Source of the DNA: an uncultured Clostridia bacterium
GTDB lineage: Bacteria; Bacillota; Clostridia; TANB77; CAG-508
Assembly (NCBI GenBank): GCA_934149165.1
Contig: CAKPDY010000019.1
Location: forward strand, 1 to 32,108
DNA length: 32,108 bases
Reading direction: 5' to 3'
Made by a program: the position numbers and the translations under genes. Below are positions 16,110 to 24,815 of the stretch, one piece after another; the first letter of the stretch is position 1; each line of letters begins with the position of its first letter. Below the pieces are notes generated by a model that had not been told where the DNA came from, made no database searches, and saw only the letters and a list, made by a program, of their open reading frames with translations.

Positions 16110-18515
16110 TTATTTTACAACAATATTATAAATTTTATTTTTTACATAAATTTCTTTAACTATATTTTTTCCATCTAAGTTAGCAATAATATTTTCATTA
16201 GAATGAACAATAGATTTTACAGTTTCTTCATCAGAGTTTATTGGAACTAAAACAGTTGCTTTTAATTTACCATTAAATTGAACTGGAATTTCAATTTCAT
16301 CATCTATTGTTTTAGATTCATCATATTCAGGCCATTTTTCGTATGTAATTGTTGTGTTGTGACATAGAACTTTTTCCCACATTTCTTCACAAAGGTGTGG
16401 GGCAAATAAACTTAACATTTGAACTAATGTACTAAGTTCAGCTTTATTAATTTTTTTAGATTTATAAAATTCATTAACCATTGTCATAAAAGTACTGATA
16501 CAAGTATTAAATTTCATTTCTTCAATATCTTGTGTAACTTTTTTTATTGATTTATGCATTAATTTTTCAAATTCTTCTGAATATGTATCACCATCAGTAA
16601 CAAAATCTTGCAAATTCCATACTCTGTCTAGGAATTTAGCACATCCTCTAATACTTTCAACAGACCATGAAGCTGTTTGGTCAAATGGACCCATAAACAT
16701 TTCATAAACTCTTAAAGTATCTGCACCAAATTCTGCTATAACATCATCTGGATTTACAACATTACCTTTAGATTTACTCATTTTTTCACCATTTGAACCA
16801 AGAATCATACCATGAGAAGTACGCTTTCCATAAGGTTCTTTAGTTGGAACTACTCCAATATCATATAAGAATTTATGCCAAAATCTTGAATATAACAAGT
16901 GAAGTGTAGTGTGTTCCATACCACCATTATACCAGTCAACAGGTGTCCAGTAGTTTAGAGCTTCTTTTGAAGCTAGTTCTTTATCATTATGTGGATCTGT
17001 ATATCTTAAATAATACCATGATGAACCAGCCCATTGAGGCATAGTATCTGTTTCTCTTTTAGCAGGCTTTCCACAATGTGGACATGTTGTATTAACCCAG
17101 TCAGTTAATTTACTTAAAGGTGATTCTCCATTTTCACCTGGTTCATAATCCTGAATATCTGGTAATGTAACAGGTAATTCATTTTCTGGGACTGGAACCC
17201 ATCCACAGCAATCGCAATATACCATTGGAATTGGTTCACCCCAATAACGTTGTCTTGAAAATACCCAATCACGTAGTTTATAATTAACTTTTTTAGTACC
17301 AATCTGTTTTTCTTCAAGCCATGAAATCATTGCATTTATAGCATCTTGTTTGTTCATTCCATTTAAAAAATCTGAATTAATGTGAGCTCCATCACCTGTG
17401 AAAGCTTCTTTTGAAATATCTCCACCTTCTAGTACAGGAATGATGTTTAATCCAAATTTGGTTGCAAATTCATAATCTCTTGTATCATGAGCAGGGACAG
17501 CCATAATTGCACCAGTTCCATATGTAATTAAAACATAGTCTGAAATCCAAATTGGGATTTCTTTACCTGTTACAGGATTTATAGCCTTAATTCCTTTAAT
17601 TTCAACACCTGTTTTTTCTTTATTTAATTCAGCACGTTCAAAATCTGATTTTAAACTTGCTTGTGTTTTATAATTTTCAATTTCGTCCATATTTATAATA
17701 GAATCAGCTAACTCTTTGATGATAGGGTGTTCAGGAGCTATAACCATATATGTTGCTCCAAATAATGTATCTGGTCTTGTTGTGTAAACTGTTAGTGTTT
17801 TATTTGAACCTGATAAACTGAATTTAACCTCAGCACCTTCACTTCTTCCAATCCAATTACGTTGTTGTGTTTTAATTTGTGGAAGATAATCAACCTCATC
17901 CAAATCATCAATTAATCTTTGTGCATATTCTGTTATTTTAAGCATCCATTGGCTTTTTTCTTTTTGAACAACAGGACTTCCACATCTTTCACATACTCCA
18001 TTTACAACTTCTTCGTTTGCTAAACCAACTTTACATCCTGTACAGAAGTTGATTGGCATTGTAGTTTTATATGCAAGACCTTTTTTAAACATTTGAACAA
18101 ATATCCATTGTGTCCATTTGTAGTAGTTAGGGTCTGTTGTATTTACTTGTCTATCCCAGTCAAAAGAGAAACCAATTGATTTAAGTTGTCTTGTAAAATT
18201 AGCAACATTTTTTTCTGTTGTAATTTTAGGGTGTACATGATTTTTCATTGCAAAATTTTCTGCTGGTAATCCAAATGCATCAAATCCAATAGGGTATAAC
18301 ACATTATATCCTTGCATTCTTCTTTTTCTTGCTATTACATCTAGTGCTGTATAGCTTCTTGGATGTCCAACATGTAGACCTTGACTAGATGGGTATGGAA
18401 ATTCAATTAATCCAAACCACTTTTCTTTTGAGTAATCTGTTCCTGTTGCATATGTTTTGTTTTCATTCCAATATTTTTGCCATTTTTGTTCTATTTCTTT
18501 AAAGTTATAAGCCAT
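16110..18515 (-). CDS. leuS: Leucyl-tRNA synthetase
   Basis: An 801-residue class I synthetase charging tRNA-Leu. It has the HIGH signature as HVGH at residues 48-51 and KMSKS near 577-582. The CP1 editing domain shows TTRPDTLFGATYMVI, the threonine-rich editing pocket. Two zinc-type CxxC pairs (CTGC and CERC, near 160-180) and a further CDCC/CPHC set are present. The length matches bacterial LeuRS. AAAGGA precedes the start by about 12 bases. A TATAAT -10 lies about 45 bases upstream and there is no T-box specifier or GGGTGG-type antiterminator, so tRNA-sensing attenuation, frequent for this gene in Firmicutes, is not seen here. Confidence 0.98.
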   Translation of the reverse strand: MAYNFKEIEQKWQKYWNENKTYATGTDYSKEKWFGLIEFPYPSSQGLHVGHPRSYTALDVIARKRRMQGYNVLYPIGFDAFGLPAENFAMKNHVHPKITTEKNVANFTRQLKSIGFSFDWDRQVNTTDPNYYKWTQWIFVQMFKKGLAYKTTMPINFCTGCKVGLANEEVVNGVCERCGSPVVQKEKSQWMLKITEYAQRLIDDLDEVDYLPQIKTQQRNWIGRSEGAEVKFSLSGSNKTLTVYTTRPDTLFGATYMVIAPEHPIIKELADSIINMDEIENYKTQASLKSDFERAELNKEKTGVEIKGIKAINPVTGKEIPIWISDYVLITYGTGAIMAVPAHDTRDYEFATKFGLNIIPVLEGGDISKEAFTGDGAHINSDFLNGMNKQDAINAMISWLEEKQIGTKKVNYKLRDWVFSRQRYWGEPIPMVYCDCCGWVPVPENELPVTLPDIQDYEPGENGESPLSKLTDWVNTTCPHCGKPAKRETDTMPQWAGSSWYYLRYTDPHNDKELASKEALNYWTPVDWYNGGMEHTTLHLLYSRFWHKFLYDIGVVPTKEPYGKRTSHGMILGSNGEKMSKSKGNVVNPDDVIAEFGADTLRVYEMFMGPFDQTASWSVESIRGCAKFLDRVWNLQDFVTDGDTYSEEFEKLMHKSIKKVTQDIEEMKFNTCISTFMTMVNEFYKSKKINKAELSTLVQMLSLFAPHLCEEMWEKVLCHNTTITYEKWPEYDESKTIDDEIEIPVQFNGKLKATVLVPINSDEETVKSIVHSNENIIANLDGKNIVKEIYVKNKIYNIVVK

Positions 18516-18556
18516 TGTTAAATCAGTCCTTTCTGTGTTTGATATTTTTAGTTATG

Positions 18557-18585
18557 ATTATACTATAAATAGTCGAAAAAATAAA
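18557..18585 (-). promoter_or_regulatory. Candidate promoter of leuS
   Basis: On the minus strand TATAAT (18557-18562) is 17 bases after a weak TTTATT (18580-18585). The short leader leaves no room for a T-box. Confidence 0.45.
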
Positions 18586-18694
18586 GCATTTTTTATAATT
18601 TTGTAAGGAATGTTTTAGTTTTCCTACTTAATCAACATAATTCAATATATTAAACAAACAATTTTTTTCACTTTATTTTTTTAGAAATATGTTA

Positions 18695-18700
18695 TATAAT
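18695..18700 (+). promoter_or_regulatory. -10 element upstream of dut
   Basis: TATAAT about 65 bases before the dut start, with only an AT-rich, non-consensus -35 region. Confidence 0.4.
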
Positions 18701-18764
18701 ACAAAAGCAAAAGGTTTATAGATACCAAAAAAATCTAAATATACATATAAAAAGGATGATAAAA

Positions 18765-19229
18765 ATGGAAAAAGTTAGAGGATTTGAAATTGCGAAAGGA
18801 TTTGAAGATAAAAATATTAATCTTCCTGTAAGAAAAACTAAATATTCAGCAGGATATGATATTGAAGCAGCACAAGATTGTATAATACCAGCGTTTAAGT
18901 TAGGGCAAAAACCAATATTAGTTACAACAGGAATAAAAGCTTATATGCAAGAAAATGAGTATTTAATGTTATGTAATAGAAGCTCAAACCCATTAAAAAA
19001 AGGTTTAGTATTAGCAAATAGTGTAGGAATTATAGATGCAGATTATTATGGAAACAAAGATAATGATGGTGTAATTATGTATGCATTTTACAATATGTTT
19101 GATAAAGATATAGAAATAAAAAAAGGAGATGTAATAGGTCAAGCAATATTTAAAAAATTTGAAATAGCAGATGGTGATTGTGCAGAAGGTGAAAGAATAG
19201 GCGGATTTGGTTCAACATCAGTTAAATAA
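18765..19229 (+). CDS. dut: dUTP diphosphatase (dUTPase)
   Basis: A trimeric-type dUTPase of 154 residues that hydrolyses dUTP to dUMP, keeping uracil out of DNA and supplying thymidylate synthesis. All five family motifs are visible in order: AGYDIEA, RSSN, GIIDADYYG, GQAIF and the C-terminal GGFGST arm. I take the ATG at 18765, because AAAGGA at 18751-18756 overlaps the other candidate ATG at 18756 and spaces correctly to the later one. The insert around residues 105-112 (GNKDNDGVIM) is slightly longer than in compact dUTPases. It is transcribed alone, with rpsU having its own promoter downstream. Confidence 0.93.
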   Translation: MEKVRGFEIAKGFEDKNINLPVRKTKYSAGYDIEAAQDCIIPAFKLGQKPILVTTGIKAYMQENEYLMLCNRSSNPLKKGLVLANSVGIIDADYYGNKDNDGVIMYAFYNMFDKDIEIKKGDVIGQAIFKKFEIADGDCAEGERIGGFGSTSVK

Positions 19230-19284
19230 TTTAAAGTAAATTTATTTGTACAGGAAATAATTGGAAAAATAAGGTATTTTTGTA

Positions 19285-19314
19285 TTGACAACCAACATAT
19301 TATTAGAGTATAAT
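19285..19314 (+). promoter_or_regulatory. Strong promoter of rpsU
   Basis: A perfect TTGACA (19285-19290) and TATAAT (19309-19314) are separated by 18 bases. This is the best sigma-A match in the window. Confidence 0.85.
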
Positions 19315-19330
19315 AATATGCGTATGTAAA

Positions 19331-19396
19331 GGGTTAAAGAAATAAACCCCTAAGAAACACATCCGATTAAGGTAAGGTTTATACCGGAAGGAGGGG
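19331..19396 (+). promoter_or_regulatory. Structured 5' leader of rpsU
   Basis: The transcript between promoter and start can form two helices. GGGTT (19331-19335) pairs with AACCC (19345-19349). A bulged stem has TCC-GATTAA-GGTA (19362-19374) against TACC-GGA (19382-19388). The second helix ends at the ribosome site GGAGGGG (19390-19395), so it could control access to it. Ribosomal-protein autoregulation is a plausible reading, not shown. I do not recognise a named RNA family. Confidence 0.45.
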
Positions 19397-19404
19397 AATA
19401 TAAA

Positions 19405-19572
19405 ATGCCAGAAGTAAAAAATAATGGTAATTTGGAAGATGCATTAAAAAGATTTAAAAGACAATGTGCTAGAAACCAAGTATTACAAGAAGTTCGTAAA
19501 AGAGAACACTATGAAAAACCTAGTGTAAAAAGAAAGAAAAAATCAGAGGCTGCTAGAAAAAGAAAATTTTAG
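19405..19572 (+). CDS. rpsU: 30S ribosomal protein S21
   Basis: A 55-residue, strongly basic protein of the 30S platform. The sequence LEDALKRFKRQCARNQVLQEVRKREHYEKPSVKRK is typical of S21. The start at 19405 follows a strong GGAGGGG ribosome site. It has its own near-consensus promoter and structured leader, and a hairpin terminator directly after. yqeY follows, the usual rpsU-yqeY order of Firmicutes. Confidence 0.97.
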   Translation: MPEVKNNGNLEDALKRFKRQCARNQVLQEVRKREHYEKPSVKRKKKSEAARKRKF

Positions 19573-19581
19573 TAGTTTGTT

Positions 19582-19612
19582 AAAAGTGCAAGTAATATGC
19601 TTGCACTTTTGT
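19582..19612 (+). terminator. Terminator after rpsU
   Basis: AAAAGTGCAAG (19582-19592) and CTTGCACTTTT (19600-19610) form a perfect 11-bp stem with a 7-base loop and a terminal T-run. Some read-through to yqeY is likely, as no strong promoter is seen between them. Confidence 0.8.
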
Positions 19613-19685
19613 GATATAAAACAGGTAAAAAATAATTGAAAATAAGCATATAAAAGCTATAAAATTATGCAAAAGGAGGCAGAAT

Positions 19686-20126
19686 ATGTTAAAAGAAAAA
19701 TTATTAGAAGACTTAAAATTAGCAATGAAAGAAAAAAATGTAAATAGAAAAAATACAGTTCAAATGGTAAGAGCATCAATATTACAAGTTGAAAAGGATA
19801 AAAAAATAGAATTAAATGATGAACAAATTTTAGAAGTAATAGCTAAAGAATTCAAAAAAAGAAATGATTCATTAGCAGATTATGAAAAATCAGGTAGACA
19901 AGATTTAATAAACCAAATAAAGGAAGAAATGGCAGTTTTAGAAGAATATTTACCTAAAAAATTATCTGAAGAAGAATTAACAGAAAAAATAAAACAATAT
20001 ATTTCAGAAACTGGTGCTACATCAATGAAAGATATGGGAAAAATAATGAAACTTGCAAAAGAACAATTAGGTGTAACAGCAGATGGAAGAATGATAAACG
20101 AAATAGTAAAAAAATTGCTATCATAA
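19686..20126 (+). CDS. yqeY: GatB/YqeY domain protein
   Basis: A 146-residue, helical, highly charged protein matching YqeY, which resembles the C-terminal tRNA-binding domain of GatB. The opening MLKEKLLEDLKLAMKEKN and NTVQMVRASILQVEKDKK are typical. EEYLPKKLSEEEL and GKIMKLAKEQLGVTADGRMINEIVKKLL follow at the end. The exact role is unsettled; association with tRNA or aminoacylation has been proposed from the domain. It follows rpsU, as in Bacillus, with GGAGGC before the ATG. Confidence 0.94.
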   Translation: MLKEKLLEDLKLAMKEKNVNRKNTVQMVRASILQVEKDKKIELNDEQILEVIAKEFKKRNDSLADYEKSGRQDLINQIKEEMAVLEEYLPKKLSEEELTEKIKQYISETGATSMKDMGKIMKLAKEQLGVTADGRMINEIVKKLLS

Positions 20127-20134
20127 ATATTTAT

Positions 20135-20178
20135 AAAAAAGTAACATATTAGAAATCAATATGTTACTTTTTTATATT
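20135..20178. terminator. Bidirectional terminator between yqeY and the DUF378 gene
   Basis: A 16-bp perfect stem (20135-20150 with 20158-20173) has a 7-base loop and T-tracts in both directions. Confidence 0.85.
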
Positions 20179-20373
20179 CTATTCACTTACTTTTTTGAAT
20201 AAAAAGATACTATACAATCCAGAAATACCAACTAGAATATAGATTAGTTTTGTTAATATTGAACCAGCTGAAAAAAGAAAATCAACTAAATTAAAATTAA
20301 ATAATCCAACTAATCCCCAATTAATTGCTCCAATTATTATTAATAATAAAGCAATTATATTTAAAACTTTCAT
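20179..20373 (-). CDS. DUF378 family small membrane protein
   Basis: A 64-residue protein with two transmembrane helices. The first is residues 4-25 (LNIIALLLIIIGAINWGLVG), the second 41-60. LIIIGAINWGLVGLFNFNLVD and the later IYILVGISGLYSIFLF are the signature of DUF378 (YuzA-like) proteins. The function is unknown. The ribosome site AAGGAG precedes the start by about 11 bases. It lies convergent with yqeY across the shared terminator and divergent from yfmF. Confidence 0.88.
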   Translation of the reverse strand: MKVLNIIALLLIIIGAINWGLVGLFNFNLVDFLFSAGSILTKLIYILVGISGLYSIFLFKKVSE

Positions 20374-20467
20374 AAACCCTTATTCTCCTTTTCAAAAATA
20401 AATTTTAATTATAGTATGTGTAATATAAAAAAATATATACATCATAATAAAATTTAAAGGAAATATA

Positions 20468-20497
20468 TTGTATATTTTTTCCAAATTATATTATAAT
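20468..20497 (+). promoter_or_regulatory. Promoter of the yfmF-yfmH-lgt unit
   Basis: TTGTAT (20468-20473) and TATAAT (20492-20497) have an 18-base spacer and lie 38 bases before the yfmF start. Confidence 0.55.
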
Positions 20498-20535
20498 AAT
20501 AAAAGCAAAATAAAAAAGAAAGAAGGTTTATTAAA

Positions 20536-21807
20536 ATGAATTATATTAAAGAAAACATAAAACAAGGAATTACATTTCATAAAATAAACACAAATAAATT
20601 TAAAACAAATTTATTTGCAATATTTTTAACAACAAAATTAGAAAAAGAAACTGTAACTAAAAATGCACTTCTTACAGCAGTTTTAAGAAGAGGAACTAAA
20701 AATTTGCCAACACAAGAATTAATTAGTAAAAGTTTAGAAAATATGTATGGAGCAAGTTTTGACTGTGGTGTAGAAAAAACAGGCGATAATCATATAATGA
20801 AATTTTATTTAGAAAGTATAAATGATGAATTTCTTCCAATACAGGAAAATTTAAGCAAACAAGGATTAGAAATATTATTAGATATAGTATTTAATCCATA
20901 TATAGAAAACGGAAAATTTAAAGAAGAGTATATAAATGGCGAAAAAGAAAATTTAAAACAAATAATACAAGGAAAAATAGATAATAAAGCAAAATATGCG
21001 TCAGATAGATGTGTAGAAGAAATGTATAAAAATCAACCATATGGTTTATATAAATACGGATATATTGAAGATTTGCAAAATATAAATTCTGAAAATTTAT
21101 ATGAGTATTATAAAGAATTAATACGAAATGCTAAAATAGATATTTTTGTTTCAGGAAATTTAGATAACGAATTATTTAATAATACAAAAGAAAACGAAAT
21201 AATAAAAAAATTAAATGAAAGAGAACCACAGTATAATATTAATAAAGAAAATACTGAAAAAGAAAAGATTAATGAGCCAAAGATTGTAACAGAAAGTATG
21301 CAAATTACACAAGGAAAATTAATTTTAGGATTAGATATATTAAATGGCAAAAAAGAAAGTAAGTATGCTACATCAATTTACAATATTATTTTAGGTGGAA
21401 GTGCAAATTCTAAAATGTTCCAAAATGTTAGAGAAAAAGCTAGTTTAGCATACACAGCAGGTTCTATATATTTAAGAATTAAGGATAATATATTTATAAA
21501 ATGTGGAATAGATATACCAAATTATGAAAAAGCGTTAAAATTAATAAAAGAACAATTAGAGCAAATGAAACAAGGGGACTTTAATGAAGATGACATTAAA
21601 AATGCTAAGTTATTAATTTCATCAACAGTAGGAAGTATTCCAGAAACACAAGATTCAGAATTAACATATTATTTCTCACAAGAATTATCTGATGAGTTTG
21701 TTTCTATAGAAGATTATATTGCAAAAATAAATAGTGTTACAAAAGAGCAAATTTTAAATATTGCTAATAATGTCCAAATTAATACTATTTATTTTCTAAG
21801 AGACTAA
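20536..21807 (+). CDS. yfmF: M16-family peptidase homologue YfmF (EF-P modification-associated)
   Basis: A 423-residue member of the M16 insulinase fold, paired with YfmH. The expected HxxEH zinc site is absent; the equivalent helix reads LRRGTKNLPTQELISKSLENMYGASF. It should therefore be the non-catalytic partner, as in other two-subunit M16 enzymes. The C-terminal half keeps the typical SKMFQNVREKASLAY helix. The B. subtilis homologues have been linked to 5-aminopentanol modification of elongation factor P and this name is used for the family; the precise substrate is unclear. The ribosome site AGAAGG precedes the ATG. yfmH follows after 88 bases. Confidence 0.92.
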   Translation: MNYIKENIKQGITFHKINTNKFKTNLFAIFLTTKLEKETVTKNALLTAVLRRGTKNLPTQELISKSLENMYGASFDCGVEKTGDNHIMKFYLESINDEFLPIQENLSKQGLEILLDIVFNPYIENGKFKEEYINGEKENLKQIIQGKIDNKAKYASDRCVEEMYKNQPYGLYKYGYIEDLQNINSENLYEYYKELIRNAKIDIFVSGNLDNELFNNTKENEIIKKLNEREPQYNINKENTEKEKINEPKIVTESMQITQGKLILGLDILNGKKESKYATSIYNIILGGSANSKMFQNVREKASLAYTAGSIYLRIKDNIFIKCGIDIPNYEKALKLIKEQLEQMKQGDFNEDDIKNAKLLISSTVGSIPETQDSELTYYFSQELSDEFVSIEDYIAKINSVTKEQILNIANNVQINTIYFLRD

Positions 21808-21895
21808 AGTAAGTATTAAAAAATTTGTTAATACAAGATAGAGTGAATAATAAGACTTTAAAAATTATTTAAAGTTTAATGGAGGTTTAAATAAA

Positions 21896-23173
21896 ATGAA
21901 AATTGTAGAAAGTACAAAAATAAAAGAAAAAGCATATTTTGACAAATTTGAAAATGGATTAAATGTTATTATAATTCCAAAGGCAAATACAACAAAAAAA
22001 TATGTTATATGGGGAACTAATTTTGGTTCTATAGATAATAGATTTATAATGCCAGGTTCTAATGAAGAAGTATTTATTCCAGACGGTGTTGCACATTTTT
22101 TGGAACATAAAATGTTTGAACAACCAAATGGAACAAATAGTTTAGATACACTTATGGCATTAGGGTTAGAAGCAAATGCATATACAACAAATGATCATAC
22201 TGCTTATTTATTTGAATGTTCTTCAGATAAATTTTATGAAGGACTAGATGAATTAATGGATTATGTACAAAATCCATATTTTACAAATGAAAATGTAGAA
22301 AAAGAAAAAGGAATTATAGGCCAAGAAATAATGATGTATGATGATGATCCAGGATTTCAACTTTATATAAATACAATGGATTGTTTATACCACAAAAATG
22401 CAGTAAAACTTGATATAGCAGGAACTATAGAGTCTATAAGTAAAATTGATCCTGATGTATTATATAAATGTTACAATACATTTTATCATCCAAGTAATAT
22501 GACTTTAGTAATTTGTGGAGATTTTGAACCAGAAAAATTAATAGAGGAAATAAAAAAACGTTTAAAACACAAAGAAAATCAAGGTGAAATAAAAAGAATA
22601 TATGAAACAGAGGAAAAATCTATTAACATGAAAACTAAAGAAGTAAATATGGAAGTTAGTACACCAATATTTATGATAGGATATAAAGATGTTTTACCTA
22701 ACACAGAAGATATTGTAAAAAAACATATTTCAATAGAAATAATTTTAAATATGATTCTTGGAAAAAGTTCTGATTTATATAAAGATTTATATAATAGTGG
22801 AAGTTTATTATCTGAACCAGATTTTGATTATGAGTTTTCAAAACAATATGCACATGTTTTAATTTCTGGCCAATCTAAAAATCCAGAAATAGTATATGAT
22901 AAATTTAAAAGTGAAGTTCAGAAATTTAAGGAAAATGGATTAAATGAAGAACATTTTGAAAGAATTAAAAGAAAAATTTATGGTGATTATGTTACTGAAT
23001 ATAATAGTGTTGGAGATATAGCTAGAATGTTTTTATCAGATTCATTTAAAGGAATAAATGCGTTTGATTATATTGAAAAATATAATACTGTTACTAAAGA
23101 ATATGCAGAACAAATATTAAGTACAGTTTTTGATGAGAATAATATGGTACTTAGTGTAGTTAAATCAAAATAA
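21896..23173 (+). CDS. yfmH: M16-family zinc peptidase YfmH (EF-P modification-associated)
   Basis: A 425-residue M16 peptidase with the inverted zinc motif HFLEH at residues 67-71. The downstream glutamate lies in EKGIIGQEIMMYDDDP, so it is the catalytic partner of YfmF. The N-terminal domain begins DKFENGLNVIIIPKA and the second domain contains GKSSDLYKDLYNSGSL. The ribosome site GGAGG lies just upstream of ATG 21896. The pair lies directly upstream of lgt and is probably co-transcribed with it. The protein is cytoplasmic; no signal peptide is seen. Confidence 0.94.
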   Translation: MKIVESTKIKEKAYFDKFENGLNVIIIPKANTTKKYVIWGTNFGSIDNRFIMPGSNEEVFIPDGVAHFLEHKMFEQPNGTNSLDTLMALGLEANAYTTNDHTAYLFECSSDKFYEGLDELMDYVQNPYFTNENVEKEKGIIGQEIMMYDDDPGFQLYINTMDCLYHKNAVKLDIAGTIESISKIDPDVLYKCYNTFYHPSNMTLVICGDFEPEKLIEEIKKRLKHKENQGEIKRIYETEEKSINMKTKEVNMEVSTPIFMIGYKDVLPNTEDIVKKHISIEIILNMILGKSSDLYKDLYNSGSLLSEPDFDYEFSKQYAHVLISGQSKNPEIVYDKFKSEVQKFKENGLNEEHFERIKRKIYGDYVTEYNSVGDIARMFLSDSFKGINAFDYIEKYNTVTKEYAEQILSTVFDENNMVLSVVKSK

Positions 23174-23271
23174 TTTGCATAATGCATAAATAAAAAGCAA
23201 AATATGAAAGTTATATTTATGTTTATGTATATGATTTTTAAGTAAAACAAGAAAGGAATGAAACTAAATTT

Positions 23272-24057
23272 ATGATAATAAAAACAGGGTTAATTCCTAA
23301 TGTTGCATTTGAAATATTTGGTATATCTATATATTGGTATGCAATTTTGATTGTATTAGCAATTGTGCTAGCATTAATTTGGTGTAAACTTCATAATGGA
23401 AGATATGGTGTGAAATTTGATAATTTAATTGATTTAGCAATTTTTTTATTACCAATTTCAATTATAAGTGCTAGACTATATTATGTTTTATTTTCATTGG
23501 ATTATTATATTAATAATCCAATGGAAATTTTAAAAATAAATAATGGTGGACTTGCTATATATGGCGGAATAATAGGCGGGGTAATTACAATTATAATATT
23601 CTGTAAAATAAAAAAAATGAAAATTTTAGACATTACTGATTATATAGCTCCTGTTCTTGCAATGGCACAGTCTATAGGAAGATGGGGAAATTATATAAAT
23701 ATAGAAGCATATGGTTATGAAACAAATTGGCCTGTAAAAATGGAAATTATAGAACATGGTGTTATAAAATATGTTCATCCAACATTTTTATATGAATCAA
23801 TTTGCACTTTCATAATATTTATTATTTTGTCAATATTAAGCAGAAAAAGGAAGTTTTCTGGAGAAATAACATATATATACATAATTTGCTATTCTTTTAT
23901 AAGATTTTTTATAGAAACATTACGAACAGATAGTTTAATGTTTTTAAATTGTAGAATTTCACAAATCTTGTCATTAGCACTTTTTATTACATTTGGTTGT
24001 ATTTTGATATATAAGAAAAATAAACATAAACAGCCGTCGAAAAAAGTCGAAAAATGA
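23272..24057 (+). CDS. lgt: Phosphatidylglycerol-prolipoprotein diacylglyceryl transferase
   Basis: A 261-residue integral membrane enzyme with about seven hydrophobic segments. It transfers diacylglycerol from phosphatidylglycerol to the lipobox cysteine of prelipoproteins, the first step of lipoprotein maturation. Diagnostic segments are ISIYWYAILIVLAI, ISARLYYVLF, GGLAIYGGIIGG and GRWGNYINIEAYG (136-148), with PTFLYES and RFFIETLRTD later. The closest AAAGGA lies 14 bases before ATG 23272, a long spacing, but no better in-frame start is available. It follows yfmH by about 100 bases with no terminator between. Confidence 0.96.
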   Translation: MIIKTGLIPNVAFEIFGISIYWYAILIVLAIVLALIWCKLHNGRYGVKFDNLIDLAIFLLPISIISARLYYVLFSLDYYINNPMEILKINNGGLAIYGGIIGGVITIIIFCKIKKMKILDITDYIAPVLAMAQSIGRWGNYINIEAYGYETNWPVKMEIIEHGVIKYVHPTFLYESICTFIIFIILSILSRKRKFSGEITYIYIICYSFIRFFIETLRTDSLMFLNCRISQILSLALFITFGCILIYKKNKHKQPSKKVEK

Positions 24058-24100
24058 AGATGAAAAGTTTGCACAAATCCCTATAAATAAGCTTTTTTTA

Positions 24101-24130
24101 TTGACTATAAAGCTTTAAATATGCTATTCT
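24101..24130 (+). promoter_or_regulatory. Candidate promoter of the Spo0E-like gene
   Basis: TTGACT (24101-24106) is 18 bases before TATTCT (24125-24130), itself inside a short AT-palindromic stretch. Confidence 0.5.
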
Positions 24131-24182
24131 ATATTATAGTATAAGTGAGAAAAAAGCACATGTAAAAAAGGGGGAGGATTGT

Positions 24183-24332
24183 ATGTTAGAAGATGAAATT
24201 TGCAATTTAAGAAAACAATTAGATGAAAGCGTTATAACTGGAAAAAACTATGAAGAAATATACAATTTAAGTATAAAATTAGATGTGCTAATTGCTAAAT
24301 ATTATATTAAAAGAGGAAAAAGTAAAAAATAA
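24183..24332 (+). CDS. Spo0E-like aspartyl-phosphate phosphatase (sporulation regulator)
   Basis: A 49-residue protein behind a strong GGGGGAGGA ribosome site. It is two helices with the layout of the Spo0E family: an N-terminal EICNLRKQLDE helix, a short turn, then NLSIKLDVLIAKYY. The latter holds the S-x3-D signature (Ser30, Asp34). Family members dephosphorylate Spo0A~P and delay sporulation. The basic tail RGKSKK is also common. It is short but its motif order fits, and it supports an endospore-forming host. Confidence 0.85.
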   Translation: MLEDEICNLRKQLDESVITGKNYEEIYNLSIKLDVLIAKYYIKRGKSKK

Positions 24333-24343
24333 TTAAAAAAAAT

Positions 24344-24372
24344 TTGACTTTTTTGTAAAAAAGAGTTATTAT
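24344..24372 (+). promoter_or_regulatory. Strong promoter of the pilin-like pair
   Basis: TTGACT (24344-24349), a 17-base spacer and TATTAT (24367-24372). The same hexamers and spacing occur in the tRNA-Gly/tRNA-Cys promoter of this window. Confidence 0.7.
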
Positions 24373-24417
24373 AAAAATATAAGCATTTAATTATAAAAAT
24401 AAAAGGAGGAATTAAAA

Positions 24418-24780
24418 ATGTTAAAAAACAAGAAGATTGTGAAAATATTAAGTATAATTATGTTAGTAGTAATGATGTTGGTTAGTTTAAAAACTACAGT
24501 ATTTGCAGATGGTATATCTAGTGGTTTTGACACAGATACATCAGCAATTGCTGGTTCAAATGCTAGTAATATTGCAAAAACTATTTTAGGAACATTAAAA
24601 TGGTGTGGTGTTGGAATTTCTATAGGAATGCTAATATTTTTAGGTATTAAATATGTTACATCTGCACCAGAAGGAAAAGCTAATTTAAAAGGGCAATTAG
24701 GAGTTTATGTATTAGGTTTTGTATTTATAATAGCAGCAACATCAATAGTTGGAATATTAGAAAGTACAATGCAATTCTAA
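24418..24780 (+). CDS. VirB2/TrbC-like (T4SS pilin-like) membrane protein 1
   Basis: A 120-residue protein with a basic start (MLKNKKIVK), a hydrophobic signal segment to about residue 28 and a likely cleavage after TVFA-DG. The mature part has a polar stretch and two transmembrane helices (about 58-78 and 92-113) joined by a basic loop, KYVTSAPEGKANLKG. This two-helix layout with a short cytoplasmic loop is that of VirB2/TrbC pilins of type IV secretion systems, and size also fits. It is transcribed from a strong promoter with an AGGAGG ribosome site. No VirB4, VirD4 or other secretion gene is present in the window, so assembly into a filament is uncertain. A paralogue follows 35 bases later. 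Confidence 0.75.
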   Translation: MLKNKKIVKILSIIMLVVMMLVSLKTTVFADGISSGFDTDTSAIAGSNASNIAKTILGTLKWCGVGISIGMLIFLGIKYVTSAPEGKANLKGQLGVYVLGFVFIIAATSIVGILESTMQF

Positions 24781-24815
24781 AATATATTTAATATAGTATT
24801 TTGAAAGGAATTAGT

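Noticed and set aside
18516..18755. T-box leader for leuS
   Set aside because: No GGGTGG-type antiterminator box, specifier loop or terminator is found, and a -10 element lies too close to the gene to leave room.
24183..24332. Dismissing the 49-codon ORF as noise because of its size
   Set aside because: A strong ribosome site, a promoter-like region and the Spo0E S-x3-D layout support it, so it is kept as a gene.
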